The notes under the pieces were generated by a model. The model searched no databases and had not been told where the DNA came from. It saw nothing but the letters and a program-made list of their open reading frames with translations. A program made the position numbers and the translations under genes. From positions 372,001-436,000 of the forward strand of contig CAVSCR010000003.1 of NCBI GenBank assembly GCA_963726575.1: 64,000 bases of DNA. The letters run 5' to 3'. Shown here in pieces: positions 43,222 to 51,647 of this stretch. How positions within the stretch are numbered: the first letter of the stretch is position 1; every line of letters starts with the position of its first letter. This DNA comes from CAVSCR01 sp963726575 (GTDB taxonomy: Bacteria; Actinomycetota; Actinomycetes; JAHEKZ01).

Positions 43222-43941
43222 ATGACCGCACTTACCGACCGTTCCATCGTCATCACCGGCGCCGGCGGTGGCCTCGGGCCGGCCGTGGTGTCGGCCGCCG
43301 CGCACGCCGGCGCGCGGCTGACGCTGGTCGACATCGGCCTGGACCGGCTGACTGCCTTGCAGACGGCTCACCCGGAAGCCGTCACGCGAACCCTGGCCGT
43401 CGACCTCACCGACCCCGGCGCGGTCGACCAGCTGGCGCACGACGTCGACGTGGCTGACGGCGTCGATGTGGTGTGGCATCTCGTGGGCGGGTGGCGCGGG
43501 GGCCAACCGCTGCCGCAGGCACCGCTGGAGGACTGGGACTGGCTGCAGCGTCTCTTGGTCACCACCACGGTCAACGTCGCCCGATCCTTCGCCGGACCGC
43601 TGATCCGCAGCGCCCACGGCAGGTTCGCGCTCGTCTCGTCGCCGCAGGCGGTGGCCCCCACGACGACCAACGCCGCCTACGCCGCGACGAAGGCCGCCGC
43701 AGAGGCGACCACGCTCGCCTTGGCGCACCACTTCAGCAGTGTCGGCGCGCCTGCCACCGCCAACATCGTCGTGGTCCCGGCGATCCTGACCGACGCGATG
43801 CGGGCGGCGGCTCCGGAGCGGGTCTGGACCACGCAGGTTCCCGCCGACCAGATCGCCGCAACCCTGCTGTTCCTGGCCGGAGCCGCCGCCGAGAAGATGA
43901 ACGGCCAACGCGTCCGCCTCTACTCCGGGAGCCCCACGTGA
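43222..43941 (+). CDS. Short-chain dehydrogenase/reductase
   Basis: 239 residues. The Rossmann dinucleotide motif is TGAGGGLG near residue 12, Asp in LVDIG near 36 favours NAD, and the catalytic Tyr-Lys is in YAATKAAAEATT near 155 with SSPQAVAP carrying the catalytic Ser before it. The substrate is unknown. A final hydrophilic NGQRVRLYSGSPT replaces the longer tail of many SDRs. The stop overlaps the GTG of the threonine aldolase gene, so the two are coupled. Confidence 0.87.
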   Translation: MTALTDRSIVITGAGGGLGPAVVSAAAHAGARLTLVDIGLDRLTALQTAHPEAVTRTLAVDLTDPGAVDQLAHDVDVADGVDVVWHLVGGWRGGQPLPQAPLEDWDWLQRLLVTTTVNVARSFAGPLIRSAHGRFALVSSPQAVAPTTTNAAYAATKAAAEATTLALAHHFSSVGAPATANIVVVPAILTDAMRAAAPERVWTTQVPADQIAATLLFLAGAAAEKMNGQRVRLYSGSPT

Positions 43942-44975
43942 CCCATCGTGGTTTCGCCAGCGACAACTACGCCGGCGTCCATCCGGACGTGCTCGCAGCG
44001 ATTGCCGAGGCCAACGTCGGCCATGCCGTGGCGTACGGCGCCGACGAGCTCACGGCGCAGGCCGGGGAACGGTTCCGCGAGGTGCTCGGCGACCAGGTCG
44101 AGACGTTCTTCGTCTTCAACGGGACGGGTGCCAACGTCATGGGGCTGCAGACCATGCTCCAGCGATGGGAGAGCGTGATCTGCGCGCAGACCGCTCACAT
44201 CAACGTCGACGAGTGCGCGGCGCCAGAACGACTCCTGGGGGCCAAGCTGATCGACCTCCCCACCGACGACGGCAAGCTGACCCCGGACCAAGTACGAGCG
44301 GCGATCAACGGCGTGGGCGACGAGCACCGCACCCAGGCGCGAGTCGTGTCGGTCACGCAGTCGACCGAGCTCGGCACCGTCTACACGCCTGACGAGCTGG
44401 CGGGCCTGGCCGAGACCGCACACGCTCTGGACCTGTACCTGCACGTCGACGGCTCGCGGATCAGCAACGCCGCAGCCTCGTTGGGGATCGACCTGCACGC
44501 CACCACGGGTGCGGTCGGTGTCGACGTCTTGTCGTTCGGCGGCACCAAGAACGGCCTGCTCGGCGGCGAAGCCGTCGTGTTCTTCCGCCCCGAACTGGCG
44601 GCGCACGCCAAGTTCGTGCGCAAGCAGCAGATGCAGCTCGCCAGCAAGATGCGGTTCGTGTCGGCCCAGTTCCTCGCTCTTCTCACCGACGACCTGTGGC
44701 ACCGAAACGCGCAGCACGCCAACACCATGGCCGCGCGGCTGTCCGAAGGCGTCCGCACCATCCCAGGGGTCACGCTCACCCGGCCAGCCCAGGCGAACGC
44801 CGTCTTCGCCGTGCTGCCCGAGGTCGTGATCCCGGTACTGCAGGCGCAGTTCGCGTTCTACGTGTGGGACGAGTCGACCCACGAGGTGCGGTGGATGTGC
44901 TCGTGGGACACGACCGAGGAGGACGTCGACGAGTTCGTCGCCGCGATCCAGGCCGTGGCGCCGGCGGCCGGTTGA
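43938..44975 (+). CDS. ltaE: Low-specificity L-threonine aldolase (PLP beta-eliminating lyase family)
   Basis: 345 residues from GTG 43938, overlapping the SDR stop. It splits L-threonine or L-allo-threonine to glycine and acetaldehyde with pyridoxal phosphate. Motifs: ASDNYAGVHPDVLAAI start, FNGTGANVMGLQ phosphate-binding segment, LHVDGSRISNAAASLG with the PLP-ring Asp and the Schiff-base Lys in SFGGTKNGLLGGEA near residue 200. The neighbouring SDR could act on a related hydroxy- or oxo-acid, as threonine dehydrogenases do, but this is a guess from position. Confidence 0.9.
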   Translation: MTHRGFASDNYAGVHPDVLAAIAEANVGHAVAYGADELTAQAGERFREVLGDQVETFFVFNGTGANVMGLQTMLQRWESVICAQTAHINVDECAAPERLLGAKLIDLPTDDGKLTPDQVRAAINGVGDEHRTQARVVSVTQSTELGTVYTPDELAGLAETAHALDLYLHVDGSRISNAAASLGIDLHATTGAVGVDVLSFGGTKNGLLGGEAVVFFRPELAAHAKFVRKQQMQLASKMRFVSAQFLALLTDDLWHRNAQHANTMAARLSEGVRTIPGVTLTRPAQANAVFAVLPEVVIPVLQAQFAFYVWDESTHEVRWMCSWDTTEEDVDEFVAAIQAVAPAAG

Positions 44976-45047
44976 GCCGGGTGGGTTCACGCATTTGGAG
45001 TCATTGGTCACCGCGTGTGATCAGGCTTCGCGATTTCGTGGACAAAA

Positions 45048-45076
45048 CGGACAGCCACCGTGGGGAGGCCTAGGCT
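45048..45076 (+). promoter_or_regulatory. Putative promoter of the large secreted protein gene
   Basis: CGGACA (45048-45053) and TAGGCT (45071-45076) are 17 bases apart, matching four of six -35 bases and the window's favoured -10. The implied leader is about 60 bases and ends in GGGGAT before the ATG. Confidence 0.45.
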
Positions 45077-45140
45077 CCTGCCGAGCGTTCCAACGTCGAG
45101 CCGGTCCCCCTCCGAGCTCGACCCTGCATGGGGATGGCAA

Positions 45141-48100
45141 ATGAGTGCTGCACGTCGTCTTGCGCTGCTGACCGCCGCGTCGACCCTGGCCGTGATCCTG
45201 CCCGCCATCCCGGCCGTGATCGGCACGGCTCAGGCGGTGGCTGCCCAACCCGTGCCGGGACACACGCACCTCGTGCCGCAGGTCCCCCGCACCAACCAGC
45301 CGAAGATCAGCGACGGGGAGATCTTCGACATGGCCGTGATCGGCACCCGTATCTACGTCGCGGGCTCGTTCACCGGCTTGGCCAACGTCGGCGGACCCAA
45401 GGTGCCGCAGGCGTCGCTGGCGGCCTACGACTACAACACCGGACAGATCCTGGCGACGTTCCGACCGACCTTCGACGGCGCCGTCACCGCGGTCGAAGCG
45501 TCACCCGACGGCACGAAGTTGTTCGTCGGTGGCACGTTCAACACCGTCAACGGCGTCACCAGCCGCAAGGTCGCGAGTCTCAACCCGACCACTGGGGCAC
45601 CGGTGGCCAGCTTCAAGGTGACCGGCCTCACGAACAACCCGGTGTCGGCGCTCGCCGCCACGAACACGACCCTGTACGTCGGCGGGCGGTTCACGACGAT
45701 CAATGGCGTCGCGCGTGGAAGCCTTGCCGCCCTCAACTCGACCACTGCTGTCGTCGACCCCGGCTTCAACCTGCCGATCACCGGCGGTATCGGCGTCAAC
45801 GGCGGGCTCACCGTGCAGACCCTGAAGCTGACGCACGACGACTCCAAGCTGCTCGTGGTCCACACCGGTCGACAGATCGCCGGTCAGGACCGTTACGGCG
45901 TCGGACTCATCAGCACGGTGACCAAGACGCTCTTGCCGTGGAAGACCAACCTGTGGCAGGACAACCTGCCCTTCGTCGGCGGGGTACAGCGGGTGTACTC
46001 CGGTGACATCTCCCCCAACGACCAGTACTTCGTCGTCACGAGCGGGTCCGGAGGAGACCGGCCGCCGATCAACGACTGCGCCATCGCGTTCCCCATCGCC
46101 GGTGGCGACAACGTCCAGCCGCTGTGGGTCTCGCGTTCGTTCGACAGCGTGTACTCGGTGGCCATCACCGAGGACGCGGTGTACGTCGGTGGCCACTTCC
46201 AGTGGGAGGAGTCACCCACCTCGCCGCAGCCGTGGCCCGGACTCGACAACGTCGGTTACGGCACGGGGCAGGGACTGTCCGGCTACGGCCTCGGCGACGC
46301 CGTCGTCCGGCGCGACCACCTCGGTGCGCTCGACCCGGCGACGGGTACCGCCTTGGAGTGGGACCCGGGCGCGAACTCCTTCCAGGGCAACAAGGCGATG
46401 CTGGCGACGCCGCGTGGCCTCTTCGCCGGCGGCGACGCCATGATCCAGGGTGGCCAGAGCGTCGGCCGGGTGGCGTTCTTCGACTTCAACAGCGAGACCA
46501 CCTCAGCGGTCAACACGACCATCACCACCCCGATCGAGGGTCGCGTGGTGCAGTCCGGCGTTCCCTTCACGATCACCGGGACGGCGTCGGCCCCGTCCGG
46601 CGTCAAGCGGGTGCAGGTCGAGATCTACGACCGCGACTCCAAGCAGTACCTGCAGGACGATCAAGTCTCGTGGGGCAAGAGCAACAACATCTTCGCCACG
46701 CTCACGTCGCCTGGTGCCACCTCGACGACGTGGTCGCTTCCGATGACGCTGACCGGCAACCACCGCTACCAGATCCAGGCCAAGGCCTTCGGCAACACCG
46801 GGAGCGACCCGACCAAGGCGATCAAGAAGATCGAGTCGTTCAACCTCACCGACCAGACGCCGGCGACGAGCATCACCAGCCCCGCGACGAGTTTGCAGTC
46901 GTCTCTCTCGTTCACGCTGGCGGGTACCGGAACTGACGACGTCGGGGTGAACGCAATCTCGCTGTGGTTCCGCGACGAGAACAACAACTACCTGCAGGAC
47001 AACGGATCCGTCGCGCCGACGTTCAACACCTTCGCGGCCCGACCGGATGTGATCGGTGCCCCGAACGCCACCTGGTCCTACGACGTCACGTTGCCGCACG
47101 AAGGCACGTGGCGGGCCAGCGCAACTGCGATCGACACCGCCGGCCAGGCAGACCTGCGTAGCGCGACGCGCGACTACGTCGTGACCACCACGGGTACGCC
47201 TCCGTCCCTGAACATCACGGCTCCGGCGGCCGTGACCGCGCCGTTGACGGTGCCTGCGGTGCAGGTAGCGCCAGGTGGTCACCTGACCTTCTCGGGGACC
47301 GCGTCCGACGCCACGGCGGTGCAACAGGTGCTGGTCTCGCTGCGCAACAGCAGCACCCACGAGTCGCTGGCCGCCGACGGGTCGTGGGGCACCAGCGTGA
47401 TCGCCGGCAACCTCCGGATCTCGCCACTCAATCTCAACTCCCCCACCTACAACTGGTCGTACACGACGCCGTTCACCGTGGCGCCCGGCCAGTACACGTT
47501 CGGCGTTCGAGCGGTGAACAACCTCGGCCTGACGACGAGAGGGACGCTCACGGTCAACGTCCAGGTGCCCGGTGACGCCTTCCCCGACACGGCGCTGTCG
47601 TTCACGGGTACCGACCAGACGCCTCAGACGTTGCACCTGAACCTGACCGGCACCGCGACGGACGACAAGGCCGTGCAGGCCGTCAGGGTCTCGCTCTACA
47701 ACAACATGACCGGCCAGTACGTGCAGACCAACGGGACGCTGGCGTCCTCGTTCGCGCTGTTCAACGCAACCGTGGCGGCACCGGGGACCATCAGTACCGC
47801 CTTCACACTGGGCGTCGACCTGCCGCAAGCCGGCGACTACAGCGTCACCGCCTACGCCGAGGACAGCTCGGGTCAGCGGGACCCGTCCAACATCGGAGCG
47901 ACGGCCCGGTACCTGGTGTTCCCAGGCGACGCCAACCCGACGTTCGACCCGACCCTGGGATCGCCGGTGTCCGGAACGGCGTTCGACCAGGGCCGAATCG
48001 TGGTGACCGGTCGGGCCAACGACGACGTGAGCATGTCGAAGGTCGAGGTGGCGATCCTCAACGGCGCCAACCAGTACATGACGTCGACCGGTACCTTCAC

Positions 48101-49055
48101 CCCGACCGAGACGTGGAACCGTGCCTTCCTCACCAGCCAGGGCAGCCCAGGTTCGAACTTCGCCTACACCTCGCCGGTGATCCCGGCAGGTACGTACACG
48201 GTTCTCGAGCGGGCCACTGACGGGTACGGCAAGATCGGCGCGACGTTGACGATCACCAACATCACCGTCACCCTGCCCGCCAACAACCCGCCGGTCGCCC
48301 ATGCCACCGTCTCGTGCGCGAGCAACGTGTGCACGTTCGATGGCCGCACGTCGACCGACGAGGACACCACCACGTTGTCGTACGCGTGGAACTTCGGGAA
48401 CGGAACGACGGGGACCGGCGCAGTACCGGTGCGCACCTACACCGGCCCTGGCACGTTCACCGTCACGCTGACGGTCACGGACCAGTGGGGAGCCACGAGC
48501 ACGACAACGTTGCCGGTGACGATCTCCGAGCCCGCGGGCAACGTTGCCCCGACGCCGGCGTTCGTCAGCAGCTGCGCCGCCCTGGCCTGCTCGGTCAGCG
48601 GCGCCACGACCGTCGACCCGAACGCCGGCGACCTGGTGTCGTACACCTGGAACTGGGGCGACGGTTCTCCGACCAGCACCGGCGTCACCGCCTCGCACAC
48701 GTACGCGACGACCGGCACCTACACGGTGACGCTGACGGCTGCTGACGGCTGGGGCAAGTCGGCCAACAAGACCGGGGCCATCGTCTTGGTGGAGCCCGGT
48801 GGCAACACTGCGCCTGTGCCCACCTTCACCACCGCGTGCGCCGCGCTGACCTGTTCCATGAACCCGTCGGGCACCCTCGACGCGCAAGGCGATGCGATTC
48901 GGTACGCGTGGGACTTCGGCGACGGAACGGCCGCGAGCACCCTGGCGGCCCCCAGCCACACGTATGCCGCGGGGAACACCTACACCATCACGTTGACGGT
49001 GACCGACGGCTGGAACCGGTCGGCCAGCACAACGAGGGTCGTCACCGTTCCTTAG
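45141..49055 (+). CDS. Large secreted surface protein: beta-propeller-like repeats, Ig-like domains and three PKD domains
   Basis: 1304 residues from ATG 45141, chosen because it gives a signal peptide (SAARRLALLTAASTLAV, then an AQA-type site near residue 36). Residues about 55-450 carry repeats such as KLFVGGTFNTVNGVTSRKVA and LYVGGRFTTINGVAR, the delta-60/DUF5122 type that likely forms a beta-propeller. Residues about 455-1040 are Ig-like sandwich repeats, each with a YLQDNG/YVQTNGT-like motif. The end is three PKD domains, each starting with two cysteines (CASNVC, CAALAC, CAALTC) and holding the FGNGT, WGDGSP and FGDGTA turn. No sorting signal or membrane helix is visible, so it is released or bound non-covalently. 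It probably acts in adhesion or ligand binding; no catalytic residues seen. Confidence 0.85.
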   Translation: MSAARRLALLTAASTLAVILPAIPAVIGTAQAVAAQPVPGHTHLVPQVPRTNQPKISDGEIFDMAVIGTRIYVAGSFTGLANVGGPKVPQASLAAYDYNTGQILATFRPTFDGAVTAVEASPDGTKLFVGGTFNTVNGVTSRKVASLNPTTGAPVASFKVTGLTNNPVSALAATNTTLYVGGRFTTINGVARGSLAALNSTTAVVDPGFNLPITGGIGVNGGLTVQTLKLTHDDSKLLVVHTGRQIAGQDRYGVGLISTVTKTLLPWKTNLWQDNLPFVGGVQRVYSGDISPNDQYFVVTSGSGGDRPPINDCAIAFPIAGGDNVQPLWVSRSFDSVYSVAITEDAVYVGGHFQWEESPTSPQPWPGLDNVGYGTGQGLSGYGLGDAVVRRDHLGALDPATGTALEWDPGANSFQGNKAMLATPRGLFAGGDAMIQGGQSVGRVAFFDFNSETTSAVNTTITTPIEGRVVQSGVPFTITGTASAPSGVKRVQVEIYDRDSKQYLQDDQVSWGKSNNIFATLTSPGATSTTWSLPMTLTGNHRYQIQAKAFGNTGSDPTKAIKKIESFNLTDQTPATSITSPATSLQSSLSFTLAGTGTDDVGVNAISLWFRDENNNYLQDNGSVAPTFNTFAARPDVIGAPNATWSYDVTLPHEGTWRASATAIDTAGQADLRSATRDYVVTTTGTPPSLNITAPAAVTAPLTVPAVQVAPGGHLTFSGTASDATAVQQVLVSLRNSSTHESLAADGSWGTSVIAGNLRISPLNLNSPTYNWSYTTPFTVAPGQYTFGVRAVNNLGLTTRGTLTVNVQVPGDAFPDTALSFTGTDQTPQTLHLNLTGTATDDKAVQAVRVSLYNNMTGQYVQTNGTLASSFALFNATVAAPGTISTAFTLGVDLPQAGDYSVTAYAEDSSGQRDPSNIGATARYLVFPGDANPTFDPTLGSPVSGTAFDQGRIVVTGRANDDVSMSKVEVAILNGANQYMTSTGTFTPTETWNRAFLTSQGSPGSNFAYTSPVIPAGTYTVLERATDGYGKIGATLTITNITVTLPANNPPVAHATVSCASNVCTFDGRTSTDEDTTTLSYAWNFGNGTTGTGAVPVRTYTGPGTFTVTLTVTDQWGATSTTTLPVTISEPAGNVAPTPAFVSSCAALACSVSGATTVDPNAGDLVSYTWNWGDGSPTSTGVTASHTYATTGTYTVTLTAADGWGKSANKTGAIVLVEPGGNTAPVPTFTTACAALTCSMNPSGTLDAQGDAIRYAWDFGDGTAASTLAAPSHTYAAGNTYTITLTVTDGWNRSASTTRVVTVP

Positions 49056-49067
49056 CCGAGCGGCGGC

Positions 49068-50237
49068 TCAGGCGCGCGCGACTCCCTCGTCACGCGCCGC
49101 CTGGGCCACGGCTGCCGCGACGGCTGGCGTCACCCGCGAGTCGAAGACGCTCGGGATCACCTGGTCGGCGGCCAGTTCGGCGTCGCGCACCACAGCCGAC
49201 AACGCCAGGGCGGCGGCCAGCTTCATCCCCTCGGTGATCCGGCTCGCGCGCACTGACAGCGCGCCCTTGAAGACGCCGGGGAACGCCAGCACGTTGTTGA
49301 TCTGGTTCGGGTAGTCGCTGCGCCCGGTGGCCACCACTGCGGCATGTCGCATCGCCACCTCCGGATCGACCTCGGGGTCGGGGTTGGCCAGCGCGAACAC
49401 GAAACTGCCCGGCGCCATGGACGCCACGGCGGGCTCGTCGATCCGGCCGGCCGACACCCCGATGAACACGTCGGCTCCGGCGAGTGCCGCCTCGATCGGG
49501 CCGTCCAGGCCGGTCCGGTTGGTGCGCTGGGCGAGCGCGACCTTGCTCGTCGTGAGGCCGGCGCGGCCGACATGGATCAGCCCGCGCGAGTCAGCCACGA
49601 CGAGGTCACCGACTCCTGCCTCCAGCAGCATGCCGGCGATTGCCTGCCCCGCGGCCCCGGCTCCCGACATGACCACTCGCAGGTCGGCCAGGTCGCGACC
49701 GGTCAGTCTGGCGGCATTGCGCAGTGCGGCCAGCACGACGATCGCCGTGCCGTGCTGATCGTCGTGGAACACCGGGATGTCGAGCCGTTCCTGAAGGCGC
49801 GCCTCGACCTCGAAGCACCGCGGGGCACTGATGTCCTCGAGATTGATGCCCCCGAATCCCGGTGCCAGGTTGACCACGGTCTCGACGATCGCGTCGACGT
49901 CGGTCGTCGCGAGCACGATGGGCACCGCGTCGATCCCTCCGAACTCCTTGAACAGCAGCGCCTTGCCTTCCATGACCGGGAGGGCCGCGAGCGGGCCGAT
50001 GTCGCCGAGTCCGAGCACGGCGGTGCCATCGCTGACGACCGCGACGACATTCGGCTTCCACGTGTACTCGTAGGCGAGAGACGCGTCTGCGGCGATCGCC
50101 TGGGAGATCTTGGCGACTCCAGGGGTGTACGCCAGTGCAAGACCCTCCCGGTCCCGCACGCGCACCGTCGGGCGCACTTCGATCTTGCCGTGCCGATGCA
50201 GCGCATAGACCGGGTCTGGCGCGTCAAGATCTGTCAC
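49068..50237 (-). CDS. NAD(P)-dependent malic enzyme
   Basis: 389 residues from GTG 50237, the common length of the short bacterial form without the phosphotransacetylase domain. It oxidatively decarboxylates malate to pyruvate. Motifs: Tyr in LAYTPGVAK (near 35), Lys in EGKALLFKEFGG (near 87), metal ligands in FHDDQHGTA, the nucleotide loop GAGAAGQAIAGML and ALANPDPEVDPEVA. It lies 13 bases after sodX on the same strand, probably co-transcribed. Confidence 0.92.
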   Translation of the reverse strand: MTDLDAPDPVYALHRHGKIEVRPTVRVRDREGLALAYTPGVAKISQAIAADASLAYEYTWKPNVVAVVSDGTAVLGLGDIGPLAALPVMEGKALLFKEFGGIDAVPIVLATTDVDAIVETVVNLAPGFGGINLEDISAPRCFEVEARLQERLDIPVFHDDQHGTAIVVLAALRNAARLTGRDLADLRVVMSGAGAAGQAIAGMLLEAGVGDLVVADSRGLIHVGRAGLTTSKVALAQRTNRTGLDGPIEAALAGADVFIGVSAGRIDEPAVASMAPGSFVFALANPDPEVDPEVAMRHAAVVATGRSDYPNQINNVLAFPGVFKGALSVRASRITEGMKLAAALALSAVVRDAELAADQVIPSVFDSRVTPAVAAAVAQAARDEGVARA

Positions 50238-50250
50238 GGCCGAGATCGTG

Positions 50251-50589
50251 TCACACCGCGGCAGAACCGGAGGCCGGAGCCTGGCGCCCGACCCGTCCGG
50301 GACGCGGCCACAGCCGAAGGGTGACCACCCCGCGTACGTCGTCAGCCGGGATAGGACCGAGGTTCCAGGAGTCCACTCCCTCGCGCGGGTTGTCGCGCTG
50401 GACCCACCACCCGTCGCGTTCGCGACGAAGGAGGCGCTTGACGCCCTCGGGGCGACCGCCCGGCAGCCGAACGACCACCACGTCACCGGGTCGCGGCCGT
50501 CGTCGCCGGGACACGAGCAACAGCGCCCCGTCGGTCAGGGTCGGCTGCATCGACCGGCCGCGGACCCGGACGAGTTGCCACGAGAGCAC
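50251..50589 (-). CDS. sodX: Nickel superoxide dismutase maturation protease (SodX-like, S26 family)
   Basis: 112 residues from GTG 50589, with AAGGGG nine bases upstream. It is a small signal-peptidase-like protein: catalytic Ser in VRGRSMQPTLTDGALLLV and Lys in EGVKRLLRRE. SodX enzymes trim the short leader of nickel superoxide dismutase so that the nickel-binding His becomes the first residue. The divergent neighbour, 79 bases away, encodes exactly that dismutase. It lacks the membrane helix of true signal peptidases, as expected for a cytoplasmic maturase. Confidence 0.88.
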   Translation of the reverse strand: MLSWQLVRVRGRSMQPTLTDGALLLVSRRRRPRPGDVVVVRLPGGRPEGVKRLLRRERDGWWVQRDNPREGVDSWNLGPIPADDVRGVVTLRLWPRPGRVGRQAPASGSAAV

Positions 50590-50627
50590 CTGCGCAACCC
50601 CTTCCTCCAGCCACCGGAGGGCGGCGG

Positions 50628-50633
50628 TAGTGT
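50628..50633 (+). promoter_or_regulatory. Possible -10 box (TAGTGT) of sodN
   Basis: TAGTGT lies 35 bases before the ATG. Just upstream is an inverted repeat CCTCC-AGCCACC-GGAGG (50604-50620), between the divergent sodX and sodN genes, that could be a regulator site. Confidence 0.35.
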
Positions 50634-50668
50634 CCGATCATCCCCTGGACCATGTGAGAGGAACCGAG

Positions 50669-51055
50669 ATGGCCTGGATCACCGAGGTGAGCGCGCACTG
50701 CGACCTCCCGTGCGGCGTCTACGACCCGGCGCAGGCGCGCCTGGAGGCCGAGTCGGTCAAAGCGTGCATCGACAAGTTCAACGCCAGCGAGGACCCGGAG
50801 TTCCGACAGCGTGCCGTGTTCATCAAGGAGCAGCGCTCCGACCTGGTGAAGGAGCACCTGTGGGTGCTCTGGACCGACTACTTCAAGCCGCCGCACTTCG
50901 AGAAGTACCCGCAGCTCAACACCTTGTTCAACGAGGCGACCAAGCTGGCCGGTGCCGGCGGGACGAAGAGCAGCACCGACGCCGCCGTCGCCGAGCAGCT
51001 CCTGGCCAAGATCGATGCCATCGCGGAGATCTTCTGGGAGACCAAGAAGGGCTGA
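50669..51055 (+). CDS. sodN: Nickel-containing superoxide dismutase precursor
   Basis: 128 residues from ATG 50669, preceded by AGAGGA at seven bases. The nickel hook HCDLPCGVYDP begins at His10, so the leader to be removed by SodX is MAWITEVSA. The rest matches the four-helix bundle of the family (ARLEAESVKACIDKF, IKEQRSDLVKEHLWVLW, TDYFKPPHFEKYPQL and the terminal FWETKKG). It converts superoxide to peroxide and oxygen in the cytoplasm. A GTG five codons earlier would give a 14-residue leader like that of Streptomyces, but the ribosome-binding site favours the ATG. Confidence 0.95.
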   Translation: MAWITEVSAHCDLPCGVYDPAQARLEAESVKACIDKFNASEDPEFRQRAVFIKEQRSDLVKEHLWVLWTDYFKPPHFEKYPQLNTLFNEATKLAGAGGTKSSTDAAVAEQLLAKIDAIAEIFWETKKG

Positions 51056-51068
51056 CGCGAGCCGCGGG

Positions 51069-51614
51069 GTGAGTCACCGGATCCGCCTGGCGACGCCCGC
51101 CGACGTCCCGGCCGTCTTCGCCATGATCGGCGAGCTGGCCGAGTACGAGAACGCGCGCGACCAGGTGCAGTCCAGCGAGGCTCTGCTGCACGAGGCGCTG
51201 TTCGCCGACGAGCCGGCGGTCTGGTGCAGCATCCTTGAGCACGTCGTCGAGGACCACCGGCCGGTCGTCGCGGGGTTCGCGATCTGGTTCCGCAACTTCT
51301 TCACGTGGACCGCCAAGCACTCGATCTACCTCGACGACCTGTACGTCAAGGAGCGGTACCGCGGGCTGGGCTACGGGCAGGCCCTGCTGTCCCACCTCGC
51401 GCAGATCTGCGTCGAGCGCGGTTACCCGCGTCTGGACTGGTGGGTGCTCGACTGGAACCCGGCCGTGGAGTTCTACCGGCGCATCGGCGCCGTGGCGATG
51501 GACGAGTGGACGGTCTATCGACTGACCGGGGAGCCCTTGCGACGTCTGGCCGCCGCCGCCGTTCCGCCTGATGGAGCTCTTCTTGTTGATCAAGGCGAAG
51601 ATGTCGAGTTCTGA
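51069..51614 (+). CDS. GNAT acetyltransferase (diamine/spermidine N-acetyltransferase-like)
   Basis: 181 residues from GTG 51069, 13 bases after sodN. The GNAT core is IYLDDLYVKERYRGLGYGQA (acetyl-CoA loop, near 90-110), with WNPAVEFYRRIGAV near 140. YLDDLYV and the spacing recall spermidine/diamine acetyltransferases. The last 15 residues (PPDGALLVDQGEDVEF) are encoded by the dispersed repeat at 51583, so the natural C-terminus may have been replaced by repeat sequence. Function is otherwise inferred from the fold. Confidence 0.85.
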   Translation: MSHRIRLATPADVPAVFAMIGELAEYENARDQVQSSEALLHEALFADEPAVWCSILEHVVEDHRPVVAGFAIWFRNFFTWTAKHSIYLDDLYVKERYRGLGYGQALLSHLAQICVERGYPRLDWWVLDWNPAVEFYRRIGAVAMDEWTVYRLTGEPLRRLAAAAVPPDGALLVDQGEDVEF

Positions 51615-51647
51615 CGATCAACTTGCACATCAAGTCCAAGATCAACG
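51583..51647 (-). repeat. Dispersed repeat, copy 2 (about 65 bp)
   Basis: Reverse-complement copy of 43122-43188, running on the minus strand from CGTTGATCTTGGACTTGATG to CCTTGATCAACAAG. The GTTGATC/GATCAAC arms are kept, and the first small hairpin is longer here (ACTTG/CAAGT). It lies exactly between two convergent genes and supplies the TGA of the GNAT gene on the plus strand and the TGA of the membrane protein gene on the minus strand. Confidence 0.75.

Noticed and set aside
46503..48959. An 818-residue antisense frame within the large secreted protein gene
   Set aside because: Arg/Gly-rich shadow frame with no domain; the plus strand has a signal peptide and PKD domains.
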